NCBI GenBank assembly: GCA_963696655.1 | Contig: CAVOLB010000124.1 | Coordinates: 1-64,000, forward strand | DNA length: 64,000 nt | Origin: Hypericibacter sp963696655 | GTDB taxonomy: Bacteria; Pseudomonadota; Alphaproteobacteria; Dongiales; Dongiaceae | Direction: 5' to 3' | In this document: positions 7,729 through 16,158 of the stretch, one piece after another | Position numbering within the stretch: position 1 is the first letter of the stretch | Layout of the letters: each line of letters starts with the position of its first letter | Notes under the pieces: generated by a model | Told to the model about the DNA's origin: nothing | The model's database searches: none | Seen by the model: the letters and a program-made list of their open reading frames with translations, nothing else | Made by a program: the position numbers and the translations under genes

Positions 7729-8280
7729 ATGAACGCAAGATGGACGGTGACGCTCTGCCTGCTCGCGGGATTGCAGGGCTGCGCGGACTCCCCATCGGCG
7801 CCCGGGCCAACGCCGGCGCCAGCGCCGTCGGCGGCAGACTGGATCAAGGCCGGCGATGGCAGCTACACGCACAAGGCCAGCGGTGCCGTCTGTGCAACCA
7901 GCGTCCAGGGCTTCGCTCTCAAGGGCCTGGATCTGTCCACCACCGAAGGCAGTCTCGGCATCTGCAATTACGCCGACGGCGCCGGCCGCGTCGCGCAGAT
8001 CCGTGTCCGCCATTATCTGCCGGGTGTGGGCGAGACCGCGCTCGCGATCGAGAACGACAAGAAGCTGATGGAAAGCAGCGCCGACCAGAATCTTTCCAGC
8101 GCCATCCGCGCGGGTCCCGGCCCCGCGATCGACGGCCAGACATCGTTGCGGGACGTGATCACGGTCCGACGAAACGACCTGCTGGTCGATTGCGCGGCCT
8201 GGGAGAAGATGTCTCAGTCCGACGGCACCAGTCCGATCATGGATTTCGCGATCGCCTGCCTGCATATGCCCGGCGAATAG
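7729..8280 (+). CDS. hypothetical lipoprotein
   Basis: 183-residue protein of unknown function. MNARWTVTLCLLAGLQGC is a lipoprotein signal peptide with lipobox LQGC, so Cys18 would be lipidated and the protein anchored to a membrane on the periplasmic side. A proline/alanine-rich linker follows (SPSAPGPTPAPAPSAAD). The remaining 145 residues form a probable small globular domain with four Cys (VCATSV, GICNYAD, VDCAAW, IACLHM), possibly two disulfides. The open frame begins at 7672, but the ATG at 7729 starts the signal peptide. It converges with thiD (11 bases between stops). No family was recognised. Confidence 0.8.
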   Translation: MNARWTVTLCLLAGLQGCADSPSAPGPTPAPAPSAADWIKAGDGSYTHKASGAVCATSVQGFALKGLDLSTTEGSLGICNYADGAGRVAQIRVRHYLPGVGETALAIENDKKLMESSADQNLSSAIRAGPGPAIDGQTSLRDVITVRRNDLLVDCAAWEKMSQSDGTSPIMDFAIACLHMPGE

Positions 8281-8291
8281 CAAAGGCGCCT

Positions 8292-9137
8292 CTACTGCCC
8301 CGCCGCCTTCTTCGCCTCTTCGATCTTGCCAAAACCGCATCGCCACAACTCATGGAAATGGTGCACCGGCCCATGCCCGCGGCCGACCGTCAGTTGGTCC
8401 GCCGACCGCAGCGCACCGGTGATATAGGCTTTGGCCTTCGCGACCGCTGCGGCCAGGTCGCTCGATTGCGGCAGGAGCGCCGCGATGGCGGCGGACAGCG
8501 TGCAGCCGGTGCCATGGCTGTTGGCAGTCGCGATACGAGGCGTCGTCATGATGTGCTCGGCAATGCCGTCCCAGAGCAAGTCGTCGCTGCCGCTCCCGGA
8601 GAGATGGCCGCCCTTCAGCAGGACGGCGGGCGCGCCCCGTCGATGCAGCGCCTGCGCCGCCTCGCGCATGCCGGCCAGATCCTGCGGCTCGGCCGCGCCG
8701 AGCAGCAGGGCCACCTCCGGCAGGTTGGGTGTCACGAGGCTGGCCAGCGGCAAGAGGCGCTCGCAGATGGTGGCAATCGCGTCGGGCGCCAGCAGCGGGT
8801 CGCCACTGGTGGCGACCATCACGGGATCGAGCACGATGTAGCGCGGCCGGCGACGGCGCAGCCGGTCGGCCACGACATCGGCGATCTCGGCGGTCGCCAG
8901 CATGCCGATCTTGACGCCATCCACGCGAATGTCCTCGAAGATCGCGTCGATCTGATCGGCGACGAATCCCGCCGGCGGCAGATGAATGCCCCGCACGCCA
9001 CGGGTATTCTGTGCCGTGAGCGCCGTGACGACCGTCATGCCATAGCCGCCGAGCGCCGAGAAGGTCTTGAGATCGGCCTGGATGCCGGCGCCGCCGCTGG
9101 GATCCGACCCGGCGATACTGAGGAGATTGGGAATCAT
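8292..9137 (-). CDS. thiD: bifunctional hydroxymethylpyrimidine kinase/phosphomethylpyrimidine kinase
   Basis: Phosphorylates HMP and then HMP-P to HMP-PP for thiamine synthesis. The 281-residue ribokinase-fold protein has MIPNLLSIAGSDPSGGAGIQADLK (HMP-binding N-terminus), VKIGMLAT, LDPVMVATSGD, the VLLKGGHL region and the anion-hole/catalytic motif HGTGCTLSAAIAA. ATG 9137 overlaps the thiE stop by 4 bases (ATGA). It is the last gene of the thiamine operon. A short C-terminal tail after the kinase fold (HFHELWRCGFGKIEEAKKAAGQ region) is slightly longer than usual. Confidence 0.96.
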   Translation of the reverse strand: MIPNLLSIAGSDPSGGAGIQADLKTFSALGGYGMTVVTALTAQNTRGVRGIHLPPAGFVADQIDAIFEDIRVDGVKIGMLATAEIADVVADRLRRRRPRYIVLDPVMVATSGDPLLAPDAIATICERLLPLASLVTPNLPEVALLLGAAEPQDLAGMREAAQALHRRGAPAVLLKGGHLSGSGSDDLLWDGIAEHIMTTPRIATANSHGTGCTLSAAIAALLPQSSDLAAAVAKAKAYITGALRSADQLTVGRGHGPVHHFHELWRCGFGKIEEAKKAAGQ

Positions 9138-9787
9138 GACACCATCGGCCGGGCGGCGATCGCGATGCGGCTCCGGAAGGCGCGCGCCACGATGGCGGGC
9201 TCGACGGCATGGCAAAGGGCGGAGGCGACGGCCAGGCCGGCGGCACCGGCACGAATGATGCCGGCGGCATTGTCCGGCGTGATGCCGCCGATCGCGACCG
9301 CGGGCAGGTCGGGAAAGAGCCGGCGCACGCGATCGAATCCTTCGGTGCCGATCGCGGGGCCGGCATCGCTCTTGGTCGAGGTGCGATGGATGGGCCCGAC
9401 GCTCACATAATCGAGGAGCGTGCCGTCGACGCCCGCCGCCTCCGCCGGATTGCCGACTGAAAGCCCGATCAGGGCCTTCTCTCCCAGAAGGCGCCGTGCC
9501 GCGGCCGGCGGCAGATCGTCCTGGCCGAGATGGACACCGTCCGCCTCGATCGCCAGCGCCGCCGCGACATCGTCATTCACGATGAGCGGGACATGGTGCG
9601 GAGTCAGAAGAGTCTTGATCCGCACGCCCAGGTCGCAGAGCTCGCGCGTGGGCACCGCCTTGCCGCGCAGCTGCACCAGCGTGACGCCGCCCGCGACGGC
9701 GGAGGCGACCAGACGATCGACCGGCCCCGGCCCGACCAGCGCCAGATCGAGGACGAGATAGAGGCTGGGATCGAAGGGACGCTTCAT
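9134..9787 (-). CDS. thiE: thiamine phosphate synthase
   Basis: Couples HMP-PP and carboxythiazole phosphate to thiamine phosphate. The TIM-barrel protein has 217 residues. Family motifs are VTLVQLRGKAVPTREL, VNDDVAAALAIEADGVHLGQDDLP and the pyrophosphate/thiazole loop VGPIHRTSTKSDAGPAIG with the TSTK element. A phosphate-binding VAIGGITPDN closes the barrel. It retains all expected features, unlike its paralogue immediately upstream. It overlaps thiD by 4 bases and is separated from the paralogue's stop codon by less than that (9784-9787 overlap). Confidence 0.95.
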   Translation of the reverse strand: MKRPFDPSLYLVLDLALVGPGPVDRLVASAVAGGVTLVQLRGKAVPTRELCDLGVRIKTLLTPHHVPLIVNDDVAAALAIEADGVHLGQDDLPPAAARRLLGEKALIGLSVGNPAEAAGVDGTLLDYVSVGPIHRTSTKSDAGPAIGTEGFDRVRRLFPDLPAVAIGGITPDNAAGIIRAGAAGLAVASALCHAVEPAIVARAFRSRIAIAARPMVS

Positions 9788-10398
9788 GGGGACATCGCTT
9801 TCAGGAAGGCCCGGACGACGGCGCCGGCATCGACGGCCCGCATCACGGCGCCCATCGCGGCAATGCCTGCCGCACCGGCTTCCAGACAGGCCGACGCCCG
9901 CTCGGGGACGATGCCGCCCAGGGCGATCACGGGAAGGGGCACGGCCTCGGCGATGGCCCGCAGCCCGGCGAGCCCGAGGGGCGGGCGGTGCATCGGCTTG
10001 CTCTCGGTCGCGAAGATCGGCGCCAGCAGCAGATAATCGACGCCGGCCGCGACCGCCGCCTTCGCTTCCGCCGCATCATGCACCGAGGCCCCCATCAGGA
10101 GGCCAGGTTCCCGCCCGGCATGATCGAGCTGGTCCGACGGCAGATGCAGGCCTTCGGCTCCGATAGCCCGCGCCGTCGCCCGATCCGAATTGACGCCGAG
10201 ATGCGCCGTGTGGCGATCGGTCAGGGCCTTGAGCTGCCGCGCGAGTTCGAGCTTCGCCGGCTGTTTCATGTCCTTCTCGCGCATCAGGATCCATTTCGCG
10301 CCGCCATGCAGGGCGTCCTCGACGGGCGCCAGCAGATCCGCCGTCATATGCCGGTTCGTGATCACCATCAGCCGCGGCGACGGGAGCTTCGGCTTCAT
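9784..10398 (-). CDS. thiamine phosphate synthase/TenI-family paralogue
   Basis: 204-residue second member of the ThiE/TenI superfamily. Recognisable motifs are LMVITNRHM, WILMREKDM, LGVNSDRATARAIGAEGLHLPSDQL and ALGGIVPERASACLEAGAAGIAAMGAVM. The loop that reads TSTK-DAGPAIG in the true thiE is here APIFATESKPMHRPPLG, so pyrophosphate chemistry may differ. TenI proteins act as thiazole tautomerases after ThiG, and the position directly behind thiG fits that role (inference). It could also be a redundant ThiE. It overlaps thiG by ATGA at 10395-10398. Confidence 0.88.
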   Translation of the reverse strand: MKPKLPSPRLMVITNRHMTADLLAPVEDALHGGAKWILMREKDMKQPAKLELARQLKALTDRHTAHLGVNSDRATARAIGAEGLHLPSDQLDHAGREPGLLMGASVHDAAEAKAAVAAGVDYLLLAPIFATESKPMHRPPLGLAGLRAIAEAVPLPVIALGGIVPERASACLEAGAAGIAAMGAVMRAVDAGAVVRAFLKAMSP

Positions 10399-11165
10399 GT
10401 GCCGATCAAGCCGGTCTGGGGGCTCGAAGGCTCCGCGTGATGGCGCTGCGGGATCCGACCAGCCAGCCAGGCGCCTCGACCGGCTTCGACCGCTTGGCGC
10501 ATCGCCGCCGCCATCATGACGGGCCGGCGCGCCTTGGCGATGGCGGAATTGACCAGCACCGCATCGCAGCCGATCTCGAGCGCGATCGCGGCATCGGACG
10601 CGGTCCCGATCCCGGCATCGACGATCATCGGGATTTGCGTCTGGGCGCGAACGAGCTCGAGGTTGTAACGGTTGATCAGCCCCATGCCCGAGCCGATGGG
10701 AGCGGCCAAGGGCATGATGGCGGCACAGCCGAGATCCGCGAGCTTCCGGCAGGTGATGGGATCGTCGCTGCAATAGGGCAGCACGATGAAGCCGTCCCGC
10801 ACCAGCTCGCCCGCCGCCGCGAGGAGCTCTTCGACATCGGGATGGAGCGTATGGCGGTCGCCGATCACCTCGAGCTTGATCCAGGAGGTGGCCAGCGCGT
10901 CGCGCGCGAGCTGCGCCGTCAGCACGGCGTCGCGCGCGGTGTAGCAGCCGGCGGTATTGGGCAGCAGCCGGCATCTGCCATCCAGCAGCATGGCCGTGTC
11001 TTCGCGCTGGCCGGCGAGATTGATGCGCCGGATCGCCACCGTCACGATCTCGGCGCCGCTGGCGGCGAGCGCATCGAGCATCGCCTGCTGGTTCGGAAAA
11101 CCGGCCGAGCCCATCAGCAGCCGGGACGAGAATCGCTCGCCGCCGAGGAGAAACGGATCTTCCAT
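10395..11165 (-). CDS. thiG: thiazole synthase
   Basis: Builds the thiazole phosphate ring from DXP, the ThiS thiocarboxylate and dehydroglycine made by ThiO. At 256 residues it is a normal-length ThiG TIM barrel. Motifs are RFSSRLLMGSAGFPN, LPNTAGCYTARDAV, the lysine motif SWIKLEVIGD that forms the Schiff base with DXP, and IVDAGIGTASDAAIALEIGCDAVLVN. It starts 3 bases after the thiS stop. The C-terminal tail after GAWLAGRIPQRHHA is short and variable. Confidence 0.96.
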   Translation of the reverse strand: MEDPFLLGGERFSSRLLMGSAGFPNQQAMLDALAASGAEIVTVAIRRINLAGQREDTAMLLDGRCRLLPNTAGCYTARDAVLTAQLARDALATSWIKLEVIGDRHTLHPDVEELLAAAGELVRDGFIVLPYCSDDPITCRKLADLGCAAIMPLAAPIGSGMGLINRYNLELVRAQTQIPMIVDAGIGTASDAAIALEIGCDAVLVNSAIAKARRPVMMAAAMRQAVEAGRGAWLAGRIPQRHHAEPSSPQTGLIGT

Positions 11166-11168
11166 GGC

Positions 11169-11381
11169 TCAACCGCCTTTCATCGGCTGCACGATCTCGA
11201 TCTGGTCGCCCTCGGCGAGGAACCGGCTAGACCAGTCCTCGCGCGGCACGACCACGCCGTTGACGGCGACGGCAACGAAGCGCCGCGCCGGATCGACGCC
11301 TTGCGCCTGCAGGAGCTCGACCAGGCTGTCCGTGTCGGCGGAATGCGCCCTGCCGTTCAGGATCACGGCGATGCCGGTCAT
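11169..11381 (-). CDS. thiS: sulfur carrier protein ThiS
   Basis: 70-residue ubiquitin-fold sulfur carrier. It ends in the required diglycine (QPMKGG), which is adenylated and thiocarboxylated before donating sulfur to ThiG. MTGIAVILNGRAHSADTDSLVELLQ and the AVAVNGVVVPREDW segment match the family. It overlaps thiO by ATGA at 11378-11381 and lies 3 bases before thiG. No thiF is visible in the operon, so activation probably uses a MoeB/ThiF encoded elsewhere. Confidence 0.95.
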   Translation of the reverse strand: MTGIAVILNGRAHSADTDSLVELLQAQGVDPARRFVAVAVNGVVVPREDWSSRFLAEGDQIEIVQPMKGG

Positions 11382-12511
11382 GCGAAGGCCCCGGCGCGTT
11401 GGGGCGACGCGGTTTCGAAGCGCGCCGCCGTGAAGGGCCGCAACCGCGAGGGCAATTCGCCACGCAGCACATAGTCGGCGATTCCCGCGGCGGTGATCGG
11501 CGTCAGCAGGATGCCGTGGCGATAATGGCCGGCAGCATGGATCAGGCCCGGCAGCGAGGACGGCCCGAGGATGGGTGCGTCGTCCCGGCTCGCCGGCCGG
11601 AATCCGCACCAGACTTCCTCGACCGGCAATTCGTCGATGGCGGGGAGCAGTTCGCGCGCCTCGTCCAGGAGCTGGAACAGACCGCCCGCGGTGATGCGGT
11701 CGTCGAAGCCCTGCTCTTCGACCGTGGCACCGACGAGAAGCCGTCCGTCGCGCCGTGGCACCATGTACCAGCCCTCGCGCCAAAGGATGCCGTCCGTCAG
11801 CGGCGCTCCCATGCGCAAGGACAGCATCTGTCCTTTGACCGGCCGGATCGCGGGCCGGTGCCGCGGCGGCACGGCCTCGATGCCGCCCGACCAGGCGCCG
11901 CTCGCCAGAATGACGAGGTCGGCCGCATAGCGCCGTTCGCCGATAACGATGCCGGCCACCTTACCGCCGGCGAGATCCAGCCCCGTGACCTCGGCTCCCT
12001 CCTGCAGCATGCCGCCGGCGCCGACGAAGGCCGCGCGCAAGGCCGTTCCCAGCTTGCGGTTGTCCACCTGGTGATCGCTGGGACAGAACAGCGCCGCCTT
12101 CAGGTTCGGCGACAGATGCGGCGACCGCTTGCGGGCTTCCGCGACGCTGATCCGCTCCGCCTCCAGCCCGAGGCTGGTCAGGAAATCGCGAAGAAACACC
12201 AGCCGCTCGGTCTCGTCGCGATTCAGAGCCAGATGAAGACCGCCGCAGGGCCAATAGTCGATGGCGAGGCCGGCCGCTGCCGTCAGCTCATCGACGAAGG
12301 ACGTCCACAAGGCATGGCCCGCCAAAGACAGCTCGATCAGCGCCTCTTCCTCCGGCTCCGCTTCGCTGACCGGCGCCAGCATGCCGGCGGCGGCCCAGCT
12401 CGCCCCTCTTCCGGCACGCCGGCGCTCGAAGATCGTCACCTCTTGCCCGGCTTGGGCCAACCGCCAGCCGATCGCGAGACCGATGACACCGCCCCCGATG
12501 ATCGCGATCAT
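11378..12511 (-). CDS. thiO: glycine oxidase
   Basis: FAD-dependent oxidase that converts glycine to dehydroglycine (iminoacetate) for ThiG under aerobic conditions. The 377-residue product begins with the Rossmann dinucleotide fold MIAIIGGGVIGLAIGWRLAQ (GxGxxG) and the acidic end of beta-2 in VTIFERR. It has the DAO-family CGFRPASRDDAPILGPS region and a C-terminal GLIHAAGHYRHGILLTP FAD contact. It overlaps thiC by 4 bases (12508-12511). Use of ThiO rather than ThiH points to an aerobic lifestyle. Confidence 0.95.
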   Translation of the reverse strand: MIAIIGGGVIGLAIGWRLAQAGQEVTIFERRRAGRGASWAAAGMLAPVSEAEPEEEALIELSLAGHALWTSFVDELTAAAGLAIDYWPCGGLHLALNRDETERLVFLRDFLTSLGLEAERISVAEARKRSPHLSPNLKAALFCPSDHQVDNRKLGTALRAAFVGAGGMLQEGAEVTGLDLAGGKVAGIVIGERRYAADLVILASGAWSGGIEAVPPRHRPAIRPVKGQMLSLRMGAPLTDGILWREGWYMVPRRDGRLLVGATVEEQGFDDRITAGGLFQLLDEARELLPAIDELPVEEVWCGFRPASRDDAPILGPSSLPGLIHAAGHYRHGILLTPITAAGIADYVLRGELPSRLRPFTAARFETASPQRAGAFA

Positions 12512-14289
12512 CGCGGCCGCTCCCGGGTCGCGGGGCTATAGATCTCGCCGCCGCCGGCGCGGAACTTCTGCGCCATCTCGGTCATGCCCTGCTCGACCTC
12601 GCCCGCGTCTTGCGCGCGCAGCTCGTGGCTCAGCTTCATCGAGCAGAATTTCGGCCCGCACATCGAGCAGAAATGGGCGAGCTTGGCGCCTTCCGCCGGC
12701 AGGGTCTCGTCGTGATAGGCCTGCGCGGTCTCGGGATCGAGCGCCAGCTTGAACTGGTCGGCCCAGCGGAACTCGAAACGCGCGCGCGACAGGGCGTCGT
12801 CCCATTGCCGCGCCCCCGGATGGCCCTTGGCGAGATCGGCCGCGTGGGCGGCGATCTTGTAGGCGATCACGCCCTGCTTGACGTCGTCGCGATCCGGCAA
12901 TCCCAGATGCTCTTTCGGCGTGACGTAGCAGAGCATGGCGCAGCCGAACCAGCCGATCATCGCGGCACCGATGGCGCTGGTGATATGGTCGTAACCCGGT
13001 GCGATATCGGTGGTGAGCGGCCCCAACGTATAAAAGGGCGCCTCGTTGCAGATCTGGCTCTCCAGATCCATGTTCTCCTTGATCTTGTGCATCGGAATAT
13101 GGCCCGGCCCCTCGATCATCACCTGGGTATCGAGGTCGTAGGCGATCCCGCGCAGCTCGCCCAAGGTCCGCAGCTCGGCGAATTGAGCCGCGTCGTTGGC
13201 ATCCGCGATCGAGCCCGGCCGCAGCCCGTCGCCCAGCGAAAGCGAGATGTCGTAGCTGCGGCAGATCTCGCAGATCTCGGCAAAGCGCTCATAGAGGAAG
13301 TTCTCGCGATGATGGGACAGGCACCATTTCGCCAGGATGGCGCCGCCGCGCGAGACGATGCCGGTGACGCGCCGGACGGTGAGCGGGATATGGGCCAGGC
13401 GCACGCCCGCATGGACCGTAAAATAATCGACGCCCTGCTCCGCCTGCTCGATCAGCGTGTCGCGATAGATCTCCCAAGTCAGATCCTCGGCCTTGCCGCC
13501 GACCTTCTCCAGCGCCTGGTAGATCGGCACCGTGCCCAGCGGCACCGGACAGTTGCGGATGATCCAGTCGCGGATATTGTGGATGTCGCGCCCGGTCGAG
13601 AGATCCATGATCGTATCGGCGCCCCAGCGCGTCGCCCACACCATCTTCTCGACCTCCTCGACCGCCGAGGAAGCGACCGCGGAATTGCCGATATTGGCAT
13701 TTACCTTGACCAGGAAATTGCGGCCGATCGCCATCGGCTCGCTTTCCGGATGATTGACATTGGCCGGCAGGATCGCCCGGCCCCGGGCGATCTCGTCGCG
13801 CACATATTCCGGCGTGATGAGCGCCCGCTCTCCGGTCTCGCCGCCGCTTTCGCGCTGCGCGACATAGGCCATTTCCGGCGTGACGATGCCGCGCTTGGCA
13901 TAGGCGAGCTGCGTGACGGCCCGACTGGGCAGGGCCCGGCGCGGGCGATGGGGCGCGGGACAGGGTGCTACGGCTGCCGGCCCATCGGCACGTCCGTTAT
14001 CGAGCGGAGGGATCGGCCGCCCTTCATAGGCCTGCGTGTCCCCCCGCGCGGCGATCCAGGCCCGGCGACGGCGCATCAATCCGTGCGCCAGATCGATGCG
14101 GGCGGCCGGATCGGTGTAGGGACCCGAGGTGTCGTAAAGCGGCAAGGCCTGCTGCTGCGCATCATGCGGCAGGTCGACGACGCGCATCGCCACCTCGAGA
14201 ACACCGAGCTGGACCTTGCGCGATCCGGGGATAGGGCCCGTGGTGAGCGGGCGCGTATCAGAGGGAGCTTTGGCTTCGGGTAAACGCAT
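12508..14289 (-). CDS. thiC: phosphomethylpyrimidine synthase
   Basis: Radical-SAM-like enzyme that rearranges AIR to HMP-P. The 593-residue protein has the N-terminal ThiC-associated domain (about residues 20-110, GSRKVQLGVLEVAMRVVDLP). The TIM barrel has TPEMAYVAQRE, DLSTGRDIHNIRDWIIRNCPVP, VHAGV, MIEGPGHIPMHKI and GPLTTDIAPGYDHITSAIGAA. The C-terminal cluster motif CSMCGPKFCSM binds the [4Fe-4S]. It is the first gene of the thiamine operon, under a TPP riboswitch (14379-14478) and a hairpin hiding its Shine-Dalgarno (GGAG, 6 bases before ATG 14289). Length and motifs are normal. Confidence 0.97.
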   Translation of the reverse strand: MRLPEAKAPSDTRPLTTGPIPGSRKVQLGVLEVAMRVVDLPHDAQQQALPLYDTSGPYTDPAARIDLAHGLMRRRRAWIAARGDTQAYEGRPIPPLDNGRADGPAAVAPCPAPHRPRRALPSRAVTQLAYAKRGIVTPEMAYVAQRESGGETGERALITPEYVRDEIARGRAILPANVNHPESEPMAIGRNFLVKVNANIGNSAVASSAVEEVEKMVWATRWGADTIMDLSTGRDIHNIRDWIIRNCPVPLGTVPIYQALEKVGGKAEDLTWEIYRDTLIEQAEQGVDYFTVHAGVRLAHIPLTVRRVTGIVSRGGAILAKWCLSHHRENFLYERFAEICEICRSYDISLSLGDGLRPGSIADANDAAQFAELRTLGELRGIAYDLDTQVMIEGPGHIPMHKIKENMDLESQICNEAPFYTLGPLTTDIAPGYDHITSAIGAAMIGWFGCAMLCYVTPKEHLGLPDRDDVKQGVIAYKIAAHAADLAKGHPGARQWDDALSRARFEFRWADQFKLALDPETAQAYHDETLPAEGAKLAHFCSMCGPKFCSMKLSHELRAQDAGEVEQGMTEMAQKFRAGGGEIYSPATRERPR

Positions 14290-14291
14290 CT

Positions 14292-14322
14292 GGATCTCCG
14301 CCGATCAGGGTTTCGGAGATCC
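14292..14322 (-). promoter_or_regulatory. SD-sequestering hairpin (riboswitch expression platform)
   Basis: GGATCTCCG and CGGAGATCC (14314-14322 and 14292-14300 on the plus strand) form a perfect 9-base stem with a 13-base loop. The right arm contains the GGAG Shine-Dalgarno of thiC. The stem ends 2 bases before the ATG. This suggests the riboswitch acts on translation initiation. Confidence 0.75.
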
Positions 14323-14378
14323 GGGAGTGACCAAAAGCGAGAGGGGAATTTGAGCGGATAGGTTCCGCGCGACGACTT

Positions 14379-14478
14379 CCTTCCCTACGCCGGTATGACC
14401 CGGATCAGGTTCGAAGGGTCCCAGCGGCGCCGACTTTTCGCCGGCTGCTGGTCTCAGCCCCTTCCGGGGCACCCCTAG
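14379..14478 (-). promoter_or_regulatory. TPP (THI element) riboswitch
   Basis: On the minus strand the conserved THI-box core is readable: the 5' P1/P2 part ctaggggtgcc and ggggctgagacc (CUGAGA motif), a P3 stem with GCCGGC and cggcgcc, and the 3' core cctgatccgggtcataccg followed by gcgtagggaa. Order and spacing match the family. It lies about 90 bases before thiC and would shut the whole thiamine operon when TPP is abundant. Confidence 0.96.
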
Positions 14479-14769
14479 GAAACTGTGACAGTACTAACGC
14501 CGCCGTCGCCGCACGGTCAATCCTGTTTGTCTGTTATCTTGAAATTGCCCGATCCGCCGCGACCATGAACGCGCCGAGAGGAAGCCACTTGGATTGCCGA
14601 ATCGGACATTGACGGCGAGCGACAGAGAATCGCAACGGTAGCGTCACACCGCCATGCGTCGTTTGCTCGAAGCCAAATGTGGATTGCAGCGCGGCAAGGG
14701 AGAGCCGGGATCCAATCCGATTCCGAGCGAGTCAGCGAGATTCGAAGACGCGATGTCGGCGATCCTTCG

Positions 14770-16158
14770 TCACTCCGCCGCCTTCTTCGCCTCTTCCACC
14801 CTGCCGAAACCGCCGCCGCCCGGCGTCTCGATCACGAAGACGTCGCCCGGATTCATCTCGGTCTTGTCGGTCGAGCCGAGATCGGTGCGGCCGCCATCGG
14901 CGCGCAGCACATAGTTCCTACCGACGGCCCCCGGCTCGCCGCCCGCCACGCCATAGGGCGGCACCTTGCGATGGCCGGAGAGGATCGCGGCCGTCATGGC
15001 TTCGCGGAAGCGGATCTTGCGTGTCACGCCGTCGCCGCCGCGATGCCTGCCCTTGCCGCCCGAGCCGCGACGGATGGCGAAACTGTCCACCATCACCGGG
15101 AAGCGCCATTCCAGCACCTCGGGGTCGGTCAGGCGCGAATTGGTCATGTGGGTATGGACCGCGTCGGTGCCGTCGAAGTCGGGGCCGGCGCCCGAGCCGC
15201 CGCAGATGGTCTCGTAATACTGATAGCGCGCATTGCCGAAGGTGAAGTTGTTCATCGTGCCCTGCGAGGCCGCGAGCACGCCCAGCGCGCCATAGAGCGT
15301 GTCGGTGATGCATTGCGAGGTCTCGACATTGCCCGCCACCACCGCCGCCGGGTAGCGCGGATTGAGCATCGAGCCCTCGGGGATGACGATCTCGAGCGGC
15401 TTGAGGCAGCCCTCGTTCATCGGGATGGTGTCGTCCACCAGCGTGCGGAAGACATAAAGCACGGCCGCGCGACAGACGGCCGAGGGCGCGTTGAAATTGC
15501 TCTTGGCCTGCGGGCTCGAGCCGGTGAAATCGATCCGGGCCGAGCGCGTGGGCTTGTCGATGGTGATCGCGACCGTGATCTGGCTGCCGTCGTCGAGCGG
15601 ATAGGTGAAACGCCCGTCCTTCAGCACCGAGATGACCCGGCGCACCTGCTCCTCGGCATTGTCCTGGACATGCCCCATATAGGCCCAGACCACGTCGAGG
15701 CCATAGAGCCCGACCATGCGGCGCAGCTCCTGGACGCCTTTCTCGTTGGCGGCGATCTGGGCGCGGAGGTCGGCGATGTTCTGATCGGGGTTGCGCGCCG
15801 GATATGGGCCGGAGGAGAGCAGCGCCCGCATCTCGGATTCGAGGAAGCGGCCGCGGTCCACCAGCTTGAAATCGTCGATAAGGACGCCCTCCTCCTCGAC
15901 CGTGCGGCTGTCGGGCGGCATCGAGCCCGGCGTGATCCCGCCGATATCGGCATGATGGCCGCGGCTGGCGACATAGAAGAGGACGGGGTTTTCCGATGAG
16001 GCGGGGTCGGTTGCCCCACCCCCTCCCTGACCCTCCCCCCTCAAGGGGGAGGGGATAGAATCTCCCGAGCCTCGCTCTGCATCCTTATCCCCTCCCCCCT
16101 TGTGGGGGAGGGTTAGGGATGGGGGTGCCGCGGAGACTCGCTCCCGCCTCCCGCGCAA
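14770..16158 (-). CDS. 5-oxoprolinase/hydantoinase B, C-terminal fragment of a disrupted gene
   Basis: Carries most of the hydantoinase B domain. From residue about 60 it reads LFYVASRGHHADIGG then ITPGSMPPDSRTVEEEGV, and it continues to the glycine-rich end (GDVFVIETPGGGGFGRVEEA). Its first 50 residues are translated palindromic repeat (16016-16128), and the only start is a TTG at 16158 in the wrong context. The preceding fragment (16085-18547) ends in the repeat in another frame, exactly where canonical fused oxoprolinases continue from TPVF to FYVASRG. I read both as one roughly 1200-residue ATP-dependent 5-oxoprolinase/hydantoinase split by repeat insertion. Independent translation of this half cannot be excluded. 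The remainder of the coding frame is clean, so the break looks recent. Confidence 0.8.
   Translation of the reverse strand: MRGRRERVSAAPPSLTLPHKGGGDKDAERGSGDSIPSPLRGEGQGGGGATDPASSENPVLFYVASRGHHADIGGITPGSMPPDSRTVEEEGVLIDDFKLVDRGRFLESEMRALLSSGPYPARNPDQNIADLRAQIAANEKGVQELRRMVGLYGLDVVWAYMGHVQDNAEEQVRRVISVLKDGRFTYPLDDGSQITVAITIDKPTRSARIDFTGSSPQAKSNFNAPSAVCRAAVLYVFRTLVDDTIPMNEGCLKPLEIVIPEGSMLNPRYPAAVVAGNVETSQCITDTLYGALGVLAASQGTMNNFTFGNARYQYYETICGGSGAGPDFDGTDAVHTHMTNSRLTDPEVLEWRFPVMVDSFAIRRGSGGKGRHRGGDGVTRKIRFREAMTAAILSGHRKVPPYGVAGGEPGAVGRNYVLRADGGRTDLGSTDKTEMNPGDVFVIETPGGGGFGRVEEAKKAAE
16016..16128. repeat. palindromic repeat pair inserted in the oxoprolinase gene
   Basis: Two facing units: ccccaccccctccctgaccc / caagggggagggg (16016-16055) and its inverse tcccctccccccttgtgggg / gagggttagggatgggggtg (16088-16128), with about 32 bases between them. 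It is the same design as the pair at 3201-3313. It interrupts a conserved coding sequence and shifts the frame. The restored reading needs an insert length of 3n+1. Confidence 0.88.
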
